A stretch of 64,000 nucleotides of DNA, taken from positions 124,001 to 188,000 of the forward strand of contig NZ_JAFEVR010000004.1 of NCBI RefSeq assembly GCF_017352375.1, given 5' to 3'. Position numbers and translations under genes: made by a program. This DNA is from Mycolicibacterium sp. S2-37 (lineage in GTDB: Bacteria > Actinomycetota > Actinomycetes > Mycobacteriales > Mycobacteriaceae). Position 1 is the first letter of the stretch. Each line of letters starts with the position of its first letter. Shown here in pieces: positions 1 to 7,970 of this stretch. The notes below the pieces were generated by a model. The model did no database searches. It saw only the letters and a list, made by a program, of their open reading frames with translations, and was not told the DNA's origin.

Positions 1-14
1 ATTCCGGTGAACAT
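1..14 (-). CDS. ribE: Riboflavin synthase alpha subunit, first codons only (cut by window edge)
   Basis: Read on the minus strand from base 14, the window opens with ATG and codons for M-F-T-G-I, the near-invariant N-terminus of riboflavin synthase (RibE, also called RibC), which dismutates dimethylribityllumazine to riboflavin. Only these codons are visible; the rest lies left of the window. The call is supported by context: in M. tuberculosis ribC lies divergent from lprG, and ribD lies on the other side of P55, exactly as here. The divergent region 15-121 would hold both promoters. Confidence 0.7.
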
Positions 15-109
15 CGGGCCAGCCTATTCCCCGCTGAGCCGATCCCCCGGGTCGCTTCGCTCCTGCCCCGCCGGAAACGTGGCGACCCGGTCCGCGGAGG
101 TCGACCCTC

Positions 110-115
110 TACGAT
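110..115 (+). promoter_or_regulatory. Predicted -10 box (TACGAT) for leaderless lprG transcript
   Basis: TACGAT matches the mycobacterial TANNNT -10 motif and sits exactly six bases before the lprG ATG, so transcription would begin at or next to the start codon. No Shine-Dalgarno sequence lies in that gap. Inferred from sequence only. Confidence 0.55.
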
Positions 116-121
116 GCAGTC

Positions 122-829
122 ATGCCGACGAGCCCACGCCATGCCGCCCAGGCCCTGATCGCCGTCCTCCTCGCCGCCGCGATGTTCGTCGCCGGGTGTT
201 CGTCGTCCTCGGAGTCCGACGCGCCGCTGCCCGAGGCGGCCCCGCTACTGGCCGACGCGACCCAGACCACCCGCGATCTGAAGAGCGTCCACCTCATGCT
301 GTCGGTGCAGGGCAGCTTCCCCGAACTGCCCATCGAATCGCTCGAGGGCGACCTGACCAACAGCCCCGCTGTCGCCGCCACGGGTTCGGCGAACATCGTG
401 TTCCTCGGCCAGCGCCTCGAGGGCGTGCAGTTCGTGGTCGTCGACGGGATCCTCTACGGCGCGATCACCGCAGGCAGCTTCCAGGACTTCGGGCCGGCCG
501 CCGACATCTACGACATCGCCTCGATCTTGAGCCCGGACAAGGGGCTGGCCAACGTGCTGGCCAACTTCTCCGATCCCAAGGCCGACGGCCGCGAGACGAT
601 CAACGGTGTGGGCACGGTCCGGCTGACCGGCACGGTGAGCGCCGAGGCGGTCAACGCGATCGCCCCGCAGATCCAGGCCAGCGGTCCGGTACCCGCCACC
701 GCGTGGGTCCGCGAGGACGGCACCCACGATCTCGTGCAGGTCAAACTGGAGCCCACGCCGGGCAACAGCGTCACGATGACGCTGTCGGACTGGGGTAAGC
801 AGGTCACCGTCACCAAGCCCGCCGTCTGA
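122..829 (+). CDS. lprG: Lipoprotein LprG (triacylated-lipid carrier)
   Basis: A 235-residue secreted lipoprotein of the LppX/LprAFG family. The N-terminus is a signal peptide with an alanine/leucine-rich core and a lipobox VAGC, placing the acylated cysteine at residue 26. Family members have a half-barrel fold with a hydrophobic cavity and carry triacylated glycolipids and triacylglycerol across the periplasm; LprG works with the P55 exporter. The last base of its TGA is the first base of the P55 ATG, so the pair is translationally coupled. The ATG follows a -10 box by six bases, which fixes this start. It corresponds to Rv1411c. Confidence 0.93.
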   Translation: MPTSPRHAAQALIAVLLAAAMFVAGCSSSSESDAPLPEAAPLLADATQTTRDLKSVHLMLSVQGSFPELPIESLEGDLTNSPAVAATGSANIVFLGQRLEGVQFVVVDGILYGAITAGSFQDFGPAADIYDIASILSPDKGLANVLANFSDPKADGRETINGVGTVRLTGTVSAEAVNAIAPQIQASGPVPATAWVREDGTHDLVQVKLEPTPGNSVTMTLSDWGKQVTVTKPAV

Positions 830-2520
830 TGGGGTCCGTCCAGAACGTCGGGCGCAGCAGGCGCATAGCGATCAGCGCCGGCGGCCTGGCCGTGCTGCTC
901 GGCGCCCTCGACACCTACGTGGTGATCGCGATCATCCGCGACATCATGATGGACATCGGCATCGCCGTGAACCAGCTGCAGCGCGTCACGCCGATCATCA
1001 CGTGGTATCTGCTCGGGTACATCGCAGCGATGCCGCTGCTCGGACGCGCCTCCGACCGGTTCGGGCGCAAGCTGGTGCTGCAGCTCAGCCTGGCCGGGTT
1101 CGCTGTCGGCTCCGTCGTCACCGCACTGTCCAACGATCTGATCCCCATGGTCATCGGCCGCGCCATCCAGGGCACCGCCAGCGGTGCGCTGCTCCCGGTG
1201 ACGCTGGCGCTGGCCGCCGACCTCTGGGCGACCCGCAACCGCGCCTCGGTACTCGGCGGTATCGGCGCCGCGCAGGAACTCGGCAGTGTGCTCGGCCCGC
1301 TGTACGGCATCGCGGTGGTCGCGGCGCTGAACACCTGGCGCGACGTCTTCTGGATCAACGTTCCGATGGCCGTACTCGCGATGGTGATGATCCACTTCAG
1401 CCTGCCGGCCCGGGTGAAGCCCGACCAGCCCGAGAAGGTCGACGTGGTGGGCGGCGTGCTGCTGGCCGTCGCGCTCGGCCTGATCGTGATCGGCCTCTAC
1501 AACCCGGCGCCCGACGGCAAGAAGATCCTGCCGGACTACGGGCTCCCGCTGCTGCTCGGTGCCGTCGTGGTCCTCGTGGCCTTCTTCGTGTGGGAGAGGT
1601 TCTCCCGCACGCGGCTGATCGAGCCGGCAGGTGTGCACTTCCGGCCGTTCCTGGCCGCCCTGGGCGCCTCGCTGTGTGCGGGTGCCGCGCTGATGGTGAC
1701 CTTGGTCAACGTCGAGCTGTTCGGACAGGGCATCCTCGGGAAGGACCAGACCGACGCGGTGCTGCTGTTGCTGCGCTTCCTGATCGCGCTGCCGATCGGC
1801 GCCGTCATCGGCGGGTGGATCGCCAGCCGGGTCGGCGACCGGATCGTCACATTCGTCGGCCTGCTCATCGCGGCCGGTGGCTACTGGCTGATCTCCAAGT
1901 GGCCGGTGGATCTGCTGTCGGCGCGCCATGATCTGGGCTTCGTCACCCTGCCGGTGCTCGACACCGACCTGGTGATCGCCGGTATCGGACTGGGCCTGGT
2001 GATCGGGCCGCTGACCTCGGCGACCCTGCGGGTGGTGCCCGCCGCGCAGCACGGCATCGCGTCCGCCGCCGTCGTCGTCGCGCGCATGATCGGCATGCTG
2101 ATCGGTCTGGCGGGGTTGACGGCGTGGGGGCTCTACCGGCTCAACCAGTATTTGCAGACCCTGCCGTTCCCGCCGGGGGCGAACACGCTGGCCGAGCGGC
2201 TGGCCGCGGAGGCGGACCGGTACCGGGCCGCCTACGTGATGCAGTACGGCGACATCTTCATCGCCACCGTGGTGGTGTGTGTCGTGGGCGCCCTGCTGGG
2301 GCTGCTCATCGCCGGCAGGGACGAGCACGCCGACGAGCCGGTGCCGGGGGTGCCTGCCGAGGACGACGATCCGCCGACGGAGTTCATCGACGTGCGGGGG
2401 GCGTCGGCCCCCACGCAGTCCTTCGCCGCCCCGAGCGCCGATCACAGCGGCGATCAGACGATGCGGCTACCGCGTCAGTCGTCACCGGAGGGCGGCAGGC
2501 ACCACCTGCCCGATCTCTGA
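829..2520 (+). CDS. p55: P55 major facilitator efflux pump / lipid exporter
   Basis: A 563-residue DHA2-type MFS transporter (Rv1410c orthologue) in the inner membrane. It starts with a helix near residues 14-35, contains the loop motif [10 protein letters not shown] (residues 72-81) typical of MFS motif A, and has about 14 hydrophobic segments. The C-terminal tail of about 80 residues is acidic and Pro/Ser-rich, and cytosolic or disordered. With LprG the family exports triacylglycerol and contributes to drug tolerance and cell-wall integrity. It overlaps lprG by one base. In M. tuberculosis the next gene is ribG; here a 3.7-kb insertion separates them. Confidence 0.93.
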   Translation: MGSVQNVGRSRRIAISAGGLAVLLGALDTYVVIAIIRDIMMDIGIAVNQLQRVTPIITWYLLGYIAAMPLLGRASDRFGRKLVLQLSLAGFAVGSVVTALSNDLIPMVIGRAIQGTASGALLPVTLALAADLWATRNRASVLGGIGAAQELGSVLGPLYGIAVVAALNTWRDVFWINVPMAVLAMVMIHFSLPARVKPDQPEKVDVVGGVLLAVALGLIVIGLYNPAPDGKKILPDYGLPLLLGAVVVLVAFFVWERFSRTRLIEPAGVHFRPFLAALGASLCAGAALMVTLVNVELFGQGILGKDQTDAVLLLLRFLIALPIGAVIGGWIASRVGDRIVTFVGLLIAAGGYWLISKWPVDLLSARHDLGFVTLPVLDTDLVIAGIGLGLVIGPLTSATLRVVPAAQHGIASAAVVVARMIGMLIGLAGLTAWGLYRLNQYLQTLPFPPGANTLAERLAAEADRYRAAYVMQYGDIFIATVVVCVVGALLGLLIAGRDEHADEPVPGVPAEDDDPPTEFIDVRGASAPTQSFAAPSADHSGDQTMRLPRQSSPEGGRHHLPDL

Positions 2521-2521
2521 G

Positions 2522-2686
2522 TCAGCAGCGCTCCAGGCCCGAATCCATCAGCGGTATCTGCGGAGACAGCTGATCGGAGCCGTCCTCCCTGCTGGGCAGC
2601 ACCGCTCGCAGCGGGTCGCGCAGGAACGATCGGACGGTGTCCGGGGTCACGGGGGGCAGGCTCAGCCAATCGGCCAATGCGGTCAC
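2522..2686 (-). CDS. Small hypothetical protein, 54 aa
   Basis: A GTG-started frame of 55 codons on the minus strand, preceded by a good ribosome-binding site (AAAGGAAG, about five bases upstream). The predicted protein is not low-complexity: it begins VTALADWLSLPPVTPDT and contains a leucine/arginine helix (VRSFLRDPLRAVL). That differs from the Arg/Pro-rich shadow frames around it. It ends one base beyond the P55 stop, tail-to-tail. I do not recognise a family. It could be a small cytosolic or regulatory protein, or a spurious frame; a conserved homologue would decide. Confidence 0.45.
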   Translation of the reverse strand: MTALADWLSLPPVTPDTVRSFLRDPLRAVLPSREDGSDQLSPQIPLMDSGLERC

Positions 2687-2932
2687 GCTGTCTTCCTTTG
2701 TTCTGCTCTCGCGGTGCGCAGACGTCGGCGAAGGCGCTTCGATTCGAGTCTACCGGGCTGGTACACGAGCGTTCCATGTCTACGGTGACGACTCGGTGTG
2801 GGCCTTGACTTTGCCAACGTCGTCGGTGGCGATGAAATTCCCCGGAAAGCGCAGTTCAGCGGGGCGGCGGTTATTCGCCGACGACAGGTGTTCGATGCGT
2901 GTTCACCGTTCGGTAACGGTGCCGCGGCGAAT

Positions 2933-2962
2933 ATGACAACAGTCACCCTCTTAAGTTAGCCT
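2933..2962 (+). promoter_or_regulatory. Predicted sigma-A promoter of the hydroxylase-aldolase-synthase operon
   Basis: A -35 element ATGACA (2933-2938, five of six to TTGACA) is followed after 18 bases by a -10 element TAGCCT (2957-2962), matching TANNNT. Transcription would begin near 2969, leaving a leader of about 33 bases that contains GGGAGG before the GTG at 3002. The -10 lies wholly inside the iron box. Confidence 0.6.
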
Positions 2963-2969
2963 GCCCTTA
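2951..2969 (+). promoter_or_regulatory. IdeR/DtxR-type iron box
   Basis: The 19-mer TTAAGTTAGCCTGCCCTTA matches the mycobacterial IdeR consensus TTAGGTTAGGCTAACCTAA at 14 of 19 positions, with the left half TTA.GTTAG and the CCT of the right half intact. It overlaps the -10 box completely, the arrangement used by Fe(II)-IdeR to repress iron-acquisition genes. This predicts that the downstream operon is switched on in iron starvation. The mismatch is mainly in the right half, so affinity could be moderate. Confidence 0.65.
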
Positions 2970-3001
2970 GTTCGGCTGTCTTCACGAAGAGGGAGGGTGC
3001 G

Positions 3002-4186
3002 GTGCGCTGCCAGGTGGCCATCATCGGTGCCGGGCCCGCCGGACTCGCACTCGGGCAGATGCTGCATCTGCAGGGCATCGACAGCGTGATCATCGAGCGC
3101 CGCTCCAGGGACCACGTCGCGGCCCGGGTCCGGGCGGGCGTCCTCGAACAGGTGACCGTCGACGTGCTCCACGCGATCGGCGTCGGCGCTCGGCTGGCCC
3201 GTGAGGCGCTGGTCCACCACGGCTTCTACCTGCGCTTCGACAATCACACCCACCATCTGGACTTTCACGCCGACTCCGGCCGCCACGCCTACGTGTACGG
3301 ACAGAGCGAGATCGTCGCCGACCTCATCGACGCCCGGATCGCCTCCGGTCAACCGCTGGTATTCGAGGCCGACGACGTCGCCGTCACCGGCGTGGACTCC
3401 GCGCGGCCACAGGTGTCCTACGTCGCCGACGGCAGACATCACACCGTTGACGCCGACTTCGTCGCCGGCTGCGACGGCCAGCACGGTATCTGCCGGTCAA
3501 CGCTTCCCGCCGGGACCACCACGGAGTACTCCCGCACCTATCCCGCGGCCTGGCTGGGCATCCTCGCCCACAGCAAGCCGGTGGCCGAGGAGGGGATGTA
3601 TTCGGTGCACCCCGACGGGCTCGCCCTGCACAGCATGCGCGGACCCCGGATCAGCCGGCAGTACCTGCAGGTGCCAGCGGGCACCGAGGTGCGCGACTGG
3701 CCCGACGACCGGATCTGGAAGGAGCTGCTGCGCCGCAGTACCAGTGACGACAGCGGCGAGCTCGAGACCGGCGACATCGTCGACAAGAGCGTGTCGGCGC
3801 TGCGCAGCATCGTGGTCAGCCCCATGCAGTACGGATCGCTCTTCCTGGTCGGCGACTCTGCCCACATCGTGCCGCCGACGGGCGCCAAGGGGCTCAACAT
3901 GGCGGTCTCGGACGCCTGCGTCCTCTCCCACGCCCTCGGGGCCCACTACGGAGGCCACACAAGAGCCCACCTCGACGCTTACAGTGACACCGCGCTCGCG
4001 CGGACCTGGCAGGTCCAGTCGTTCGCCGCCACCCTCACCGAGGTGCTGCACCGGTTCAGCGACGATCCGTTCGAGTGGGAACTGCGTCGGGCACGGCTGC
4101 AGCGGTGGGTCAGCTCCCCCACCGAACGACAGGCACTCGGCGAGGTCTATCTCGGCCTCCCGTTCCCGACCCCGTGGGCCTACTAG
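3002..4186 (+). CDS. PobA-family flavin hydroxylase (4-hydroxybenzoate 3-monooxygenase-like)
   Basis: 394 residues, the same length as Pseudomonas PobA and collinear with it. Visible are the FAD dinucleotide motif GAGPAG (residues 9-14), the DG motif in AGCDGQHG, and the GD motif LVGDSAHIVPPTGAKGLN. By alignment from memory, all PobA substrate residues are kept: Y200 and Y383 (PobA Y201, Y385, phenol deprotonation) and S211, R213, Y221 (PobA S212, R214, Y222, carboxylate binding). The substrate should therefore be a para-hydroxybenzoate. It is first in an operon with the aldolase and synthase, which suggests 3-amino-4-hydroxybenzoate as a substrate and an aminocatechol as product; plain 4-hydroxybenzoate to protocatechuate is the alternative. 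GTG start chosen from GGGAGG five bases upstream. Confidence 0.85.
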   Translation: MRCQVAIIGAGPAGLALGQMLHLQGIDSVIIERRSRDHVAARVRAGVLEQVTVDVLHAIGVGARLAREALVHHGFYLRFDNHTHHLDFHADSGRHAYVYGQSEIVADLIDARIASGQPLVFEADDVAVTGVDSARPQVSYVADGRHHTVDADFVAGCDGQHGICRSTLPAGTTTEYSRTYPAAWLGILAHSKPVAEEGMYSVHPDGLALHSMRGPRISRQYLQVPAGTEVRDWPDDRIWKELLRRSTSDDSGELETGDIVDKSVSALRSIVVSPMQYGSLFLVGDSAHIVPPTGAKGLNMAVSDACVLSHALGAHYGGHTRAHLDAYSDTALARTWQVQSFAATLTEVLHRFSDDPFEWELRRARLQRWVSSPTERQALGEVYLGLPFPTPWAY

Positions 4187-4193
4187 GAGAGAC

Positions 4194-5033
4194 ATGTTCG
4201 ACATGCGTGGCCGGCACCACCGAGGCAACACCGGAACCCGGATCCGGTTGTCCCGCATCTTCCATCCGGACTCCGGGCGTGCGCTCGTGGTGCCGATGGA
4301 CCACTCGGTGACCGTCGGCCCGCTCGGCGCAGGCGACCACGCCGACCGCACGGCCGGCCTGCTGGCCGCCGCGGGGGCCGACGCCGTGGTGGTCCACAAG
4401 GGACGCGCCCGCACCATCGACCCCGCCCGATTCGCCACCATGGCACTGATCGTCCACCTGTCCGCGGGCACCGACCTGTCGCTCGACCGCACCTCGAAGG
4501 TGCTCGTGGGTTCGGTCGAGGAATGCCTGCGACTCGGCGCGGACGCGGTCAGCGTGCATGTCAACGTCGGATCCCCCACCGAGGCGCGCCAGCTCTCGGA
4601 CTTCGGGGCGGTCGCCTCGGAATGCGAGACGCTCGGCGTGCCGCTGCTGGCCATGATGTACGCCAGGGGCCCCGAGATGGGTTCGCGCAGCGAGATCGTG
4701 GAGACCCTCTGCCATCTGGGCGCCATCGCCACCGATCTGGGCGCCGACATCGTCAAGCTCGACTACGCCGGTTCGGTGGCGGGGATGAACCGCATCGCCG
4801 ACACCTGCCCGCTGCCGATCCTGGTCGCCGGCGGACCCACCATCGGATCGGACGACGACGCGATCGCCTTCGGCGGGGAGGTCGCCGAGTCCCGCGTGGC
4901 CGGCCTGAGCTTCGGCCGGCTGATCTTCGACTCGGACAACCCGCACCGCGTCGCGGCAGAACTGAGCCGGCGGCTGCACACCCCGCAGGCGCTGACCACC
5001 GCGCCGCTCACCGCGGCGCTCGAATCCGCCTGA
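4194..5033 (+). CDS. GriI/AroA'-type class I aldolase (2-amino-3,7-dideoxyheptulosonate-type synthase)
   Basis: 279 residues of the DhnA/FbaB-like class I aldolase family. Archaeal relatives make 2-amino-3,7-dideoxy-D-threo-hept-6-ulosonate. Streptomyces GriI condenses aspartate semialdehyde with dihydroxyacetone phosphate for 3-amino-4-hydroxybenzoate. The barrel shows MDHSV with Asp36, MMYARGPEMGS, and IVKLDYAGS with Lys188 as predicted Schiff-base lysine, then VAGGP for phosphate binding. The ATG at 4194 follows the previous stop by seven bases, and its ribosome-binding site AGGAGA overlaps that stop (4185-4190), so an in-frame extension upstream is a shadow. Pairing with the next gene favours the GriI role. 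Substrate choice cannot be read from sequence. Confidence 0.85.
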   Translation: MFDMRGRHHRGNTGTRIRLSRIFHPDSGRALVVPMDHSVTVGPLGAGDHADRTAGLLAAAGADAVVVHKGRARTIDPARFATMALIVHLSAGTDLSLDRTSKVLVGSVEECLRLGADAVSVHVNVGSPTEARQLSDFGAVASECETLGVPLLAMMYARGPEMGSRSEIVETLCHLGAIATDLGADIVKLDYAGSVAGMNRIADTCPLPILVAGGPTIGSDDDAIAFGGEVAESRVAGLSFGRLIFDSDNPHRVAAELSRRLHTPQALTTAPLTAALESA

Positions 5034-5086
5034 GCCCAGTCGACTTCGAGACTCCCAAAGAACAACCGGACAGGATCTGACTTCGC

Positions 5087-6265
5087 ATGACCGACGTGAC
5101 CGACATCGTCACCGACCACATCACGCCCCTCGCGCCCGCCGACGAGCGTTCCGCACCACAGGCCCGGGCCGGCCATTTCGCGTGGATCGACGTCCGCGGA
5201 CTCGACGACGATGTGCGCGCCGCGGTGATCGAGGCCGCGATCCACTACCGCGTCGACGGGATCGTCAGCGACGACACCACGGTGCTGGCCGACCTGCCAC
5301 CCACCATCCGGCGCATCCTCGCCACCGAACCGGGTGACGACGCCGTGGATATGACGCCGCGCGTGGTCGACCTGGTCCTGGGCGACTCCCTGCCCGCGGT
5401 GGCCCGCGAAACCGCCGCCGAACGCGGTGTGCACGTGATCGTCTCCGACGCCGCCACCCTCCACGATGCGTGCACCGTGGTGCGTCAGGTCGCGTGGACG
5501 GTGCTCACGTTCACCGACCCCACCAAGATCCCGCTGGAGATCGTCATCGCCGCTGCGGAGAACTCCGGCGGGCGGACCATCACCGTCGTCGACGACATCC
5601 AGGACGCCGAGATCGTCAAGCTGGTCCTCGAACACGGCAGCGACGGTCTACTGCTGGCCCCCACCGGACCGGACGACGTCGCCACGCTGGCGCGGGTGGT
5701 GGAGGACCGGCCCGGCCACCTCGAGCTGGTCGAGCTGACCGTGTCGTCGGTGGAGCACATCGGTATGGGCGAGCGCGCCTGCATCGACACCTGTTCACTG
5801 CTCGAGCGCGACGAGGGCTGCCTGATCGGCTCCTTCGCCACCGGAATGTTCCTGTCCTGCAGCGAAACCCACCCGCTGCCGTACATGCCCACGCGGCCGT
5901 TCCGGTGGAACGCCGGGGCCGTGCACTCCTACGTGCTCACCCCCGACAACCGGACCCGCTACGTCAGCGAGTTGCGTGCCGGCCAGCCGATCCTGGCCGT
6001 GCGTACCGACGGCAGCGTCCGCGAGGTGCGCATCGGCCGGGTGAAGATCGAACGGCGGCCACTCATCTCCATCAACGCCACCACCCCCTCGGGTGCGACC
6101 ATCAACGTGATCGCCCAAGACGACTGGCACGTCCGGCTGCTCGGGCCTGGGATGACCGTCAACAACGTCACCGAGCTGCGCCCGGGCGACACGCTTCTCG
6201 GCTATGTGCCGACCGCGTCGCGACACGTCGGACTGCCGATCACCGAGTTCTGCGACGAGCGCTGA
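5087..6265 (+). CDS. GriH/AroB'-type 3-dehydroquinate synthase II family protein
   Basis: 392 residues of the archaeal 3-dehydroquinate synthase II family (PF01959 type), unrelated to AroB. Characteristic stretches are ERDEGCLIGSFATGMFL, followed by RPFRWNAGAVHSYVL and TRYVSELRAGQ. Archaeal members oxidatively deaminate and cyclise the aldolase product to dehydroquinate; Streptomyces GriH instead forms 3-amino-4-hydroxybenzoate. Canonical AroB and AroQ are present at 52768-54287, so a biosynthetic GriH-like role is more likely than a shikimate role. It starts 53 bases after the aldolase with only a weak ribosome-binding site. Its TGA directly abuts the ribD stop, leaving no terminator space. 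Confidence 0.85.
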   Translation: MTDVTDIVTDHITPLAPADERSAPQARAGHFAWIDVRGLDDDVRAAVIEAAIHYRVDGIVSDDTTVLADLPPTIRRILATEPGDDAVDMTPRVVDLVLGDSLPAVARETAAERGVHVIVSDAATLHDACTVVRQVAWTVLTFTDPTKIPLEIVIAAAENSGGRTITVVDDIQDAEIVKLVLEHGSDGLLLAPTGPDDVATLARVVEDRPGHLELVELTVSSVEHIGMGERACIDTCSLLERDEGCLIGSFATGMFLSCSETHPLPYMPTRPFRWNAGAVHSYVLTPDNRTRYVSELRAGQPILAVRTDGSVREVRIGRVKIERRPLISINATTPSGATINVIAQDDWHVRLLGPGMTVNNVTELRPGDTLLGYVPTASRHVGLPITEFCDER

Positions 6266-7291
6266 TCAGGCCGAGCCCGAACCCGGCACCAGCGAGAGCA
6301 TCACGTCCGGTCCGATCGGCGTCACGCCGTCGAAACGCCACCGTTGCGCCTGCGCGATGGTGAGCACCCCGACGTCGTCGACCGCCGTGATCGGCCCGCC
6401 GAGCAGGATCGGCGCCACATAGGCGATGATCCGGTCGATCGCACCCGCCCGCAGGAACGCCCCGGCCAGGGTGGGGCCGCCTTCGAGCAGCACGTCGGTG
6501 CGATCGGCCAGCGCCCGTAGGACCTCCATGGGGTCATGCGTGCGGATGACCATCGTGCGCGACTTCTCGTCCAGCACGCGGGCGTCCGGGGAGATCTCCC
6601 GCTCGCCGACCACCACCCGCAGGGGCTGCCGCTCGTGCAGGCTGCCGTCGGGCCGGCGCGCCGTCAGCGCAGGATCGTCGACCAGGACCGTCCCGGTGCC
6701 CACGATGATGGCGTCGGCGACCGCGCGCCGCCGGTGGACGTCCGCGCGGGCGGCATCACTGGTGATCCACTGGCTGCTGCCGTCGGTGGCGGCGCTACGG
6801 CCGTCCACGCTGGTCGCGAATTTCCATGTCACATGCGGCAATCCGGTGCGTTGACGGTGCAGCCACTCGCGCAGCGGGCCGCCGGTGACCTCGTCGGCGA
6901 GCACTCCCGAGCTCACTTGCACGCCGGCCTCGGCGAGGCGTTGCGCTCCCCCCGCCGCCACCGGGTTGGGATCGGCCACCGCGTACACCACCGCGCTGAC
7001 CCCGGCGTCGAGCAGCGCGTCCACACAGGGTGGGGTGCGGCCGTGGTGTCTGCACGGTTCCAGGGTGACGACGGCGGTGCCGCCGGCCGCGCGCGTGCCG
7101 GCGCGGCGCAACGCCACCACCTCTGCGTGCGCGCCGCCTGCGGGCTGGGTGGCGCCGACCCCGGCGACTGCCCCATCGGCGTCCAGGATCACCGCGCCGA
7201 CAGGCGGATTCGGGTAGGTCGCACCCTTGACGCCATCGGACTGCTCGACGGCGAGCCGCATGGCGGCGCCGACATCGCCGGACACACTCAT
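6266..7291 (-). CDS. ribD: Bifunctional riboflavin deaminase/reductase RibD
   Basis: 341 residues. The N-terminal cytidine-deaminase-like half shows the zinc motif HAEV and [11 protein letters not shown]. The C-terminal half is a RibD_C/DHFR-like reductase with [11 protein letters not shown] and a glycine-rich [12 protein letters not shown]. It converts the pyrimidinone-5-phosphate intermediate by deamination and NADPH reduction in riboflavin synthesis. Its ATG overlaps the rpe stop by four bases (ATGA), so it is coupled to rpe. It corresponds to Rv1409 (ribG) and ends back-to-back with the AroB'-type gene. Confidence 0.95.
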   Translation of the reverse strand: MSVSGDVGAAMRLAVEQSDGVKGATYPNPPVGAVILDADGAVAGVGATQPAGGAHAEVVALRRAGTRAAGGTAVVTLEPCRHHGRTPPCVDALLDAGVSAVVYAVADPNPVAAGGAQRLAEAGVQVSSGVLADEVTGGPLREWLHRQRTGLPHVTWKFATSVDGRSAATDGSSQWITSDAARADVHRRRAVADAIIVGTGTVLVDDPALTARRPDGSLHERQPLRVVVGEREISPDARVLDEKSRTMVIRTHDPMEVLRALADRTDVLLEGGPTLAGAFLRAGAIDRIIAYVAPILLGGPITAVDDVGVLTIAQAQRWRFDGVTPIGPDVMLSLVPGSGSA

Positions 7292-7965
7292 AGAGTCAGA
7301 TGTTGGGACGCCTCTGCGGCGCTTCGCCGCAACGCTTTGACCGCCTCGGCCGGATCGTCGGCGCTGTAGACGGCCGAACCCGCCACGAAGCAGTCCACGC
7401 CGGCCTCGGCGGCTGCGGCGATGGTGTCGGCGTTGATGCCGCCGTCGATTTCCACCAGGACGGTCAGTTCGCCGGAGTCGACGAGGCGCCGGACGGCCGC
7501 GACCTTCGACAGCACGTCCGGGATGAACTTCTGCCCGCCGAAACCGGGCTCGACCGACATCACCAGCAGGGTGTCGACGTCGCGCAGAATCTCCAGGTAG
7601 GGCTCGATCGGGGTGCCGGGTTTGACGGCGAGCCCCGCCTTGGCGCCGGCGGCGCGGATGTCGCGCGCGACCGCGACGGGATCGTCGGTGGCCTCGGCGT
7701 GGAAGGTCACGTTGTAGGCACCCGCCTCCGCGTACGGCGGCGCCCAGCGCTGCGGGTCCTCGATCATCAGATGGCAGTCCATCGGGATGTCGGTCACTTC
7801 GAGCAGCGATTCGACCACCGGCAGTCCCAGCGTCAGATTCGGCACGAAATGGTTGTCCATCACGTCGACGTGCAACCAGTCCGCGCCGCCCACGGCGGCG
7901 GTCTCGTCGGCCAGCCGGGCGAAGTCGGCGGCCAGGATCGAGGGCGCTATCAGGGGTGCCGGCAT
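7288..7965 (-). CDS. rpe: Ribulose-phosphate 3-epimerase
   Basis: 225 residues, the usual length for Rpe, which interconverts ribulose-5-phosphate and xylulose-5-phosphate. Family motifs are [12 protein letters not shown] at the N-terminus, [14 protein letters not shown] (metal-binding His and Asp), [20 protein letters not shown] and EIDGGIN, then FVAGSAVY for phosphate binding. The ATG at 7965 precedes the conserved APSILAAD strand by four residues; longer frames upstream run into rsmB. It sits five bases after the rsmB stop and overlaps ribD by four bases. Confidence 0.96.
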   Translation of the reverse strand: MPAPLIAPSILAADFARLADETAAVGGADWLHVDVMDNHFVPNLTLGLPVVESLLEVTDIPMDCHLMIEDPQRWAPPYAEAGAYNVTFHAEATDDPVAVARDIRAAGAKAGLAVKPGTPIEPYLEILRDVDTLLVMSVEPGFGGQKFIPDVLSKVAAVRRLVDSGELTVLVEIDGGINADTIAAAAEAGVDCFVAGSAVYSADDPAEAVKALRRSAAEASQHLTL

Positions 7966-7970
7966 AGCGA

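Larger units (their letters stand above)
2687..3001. other. Divergent intergenic region upstream of the iron-box operon
   Basis: 315 bases separate the small minus-strand ORF from the hydroxylase gene. The right end holds the predicted iron-regulated promoter (2933-2969) and a strong ribosome-binding site, GGGAGG at 2991-2996. In 2687-2932 I see AT-richer stretches but no convincing gene; open frames there have no start signal and no recognisable product. Confidence 0.5.

Noticed and set aside
508..2445. 645-codon open frame opposite lprG-P55
   Set aside because: His/Arg/Gln-rich shadow of the P55 gene, typical of high-GC antisense frames.
3201..4193. Long in-frame extension upstream of the aldolase gene
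   Set aside because: It reads antiparallel composition of the hydroxylase gene (Ser/Thr/Pro/Arg-rich) and a good ribosome-binding site precedes the ATG at 4194.
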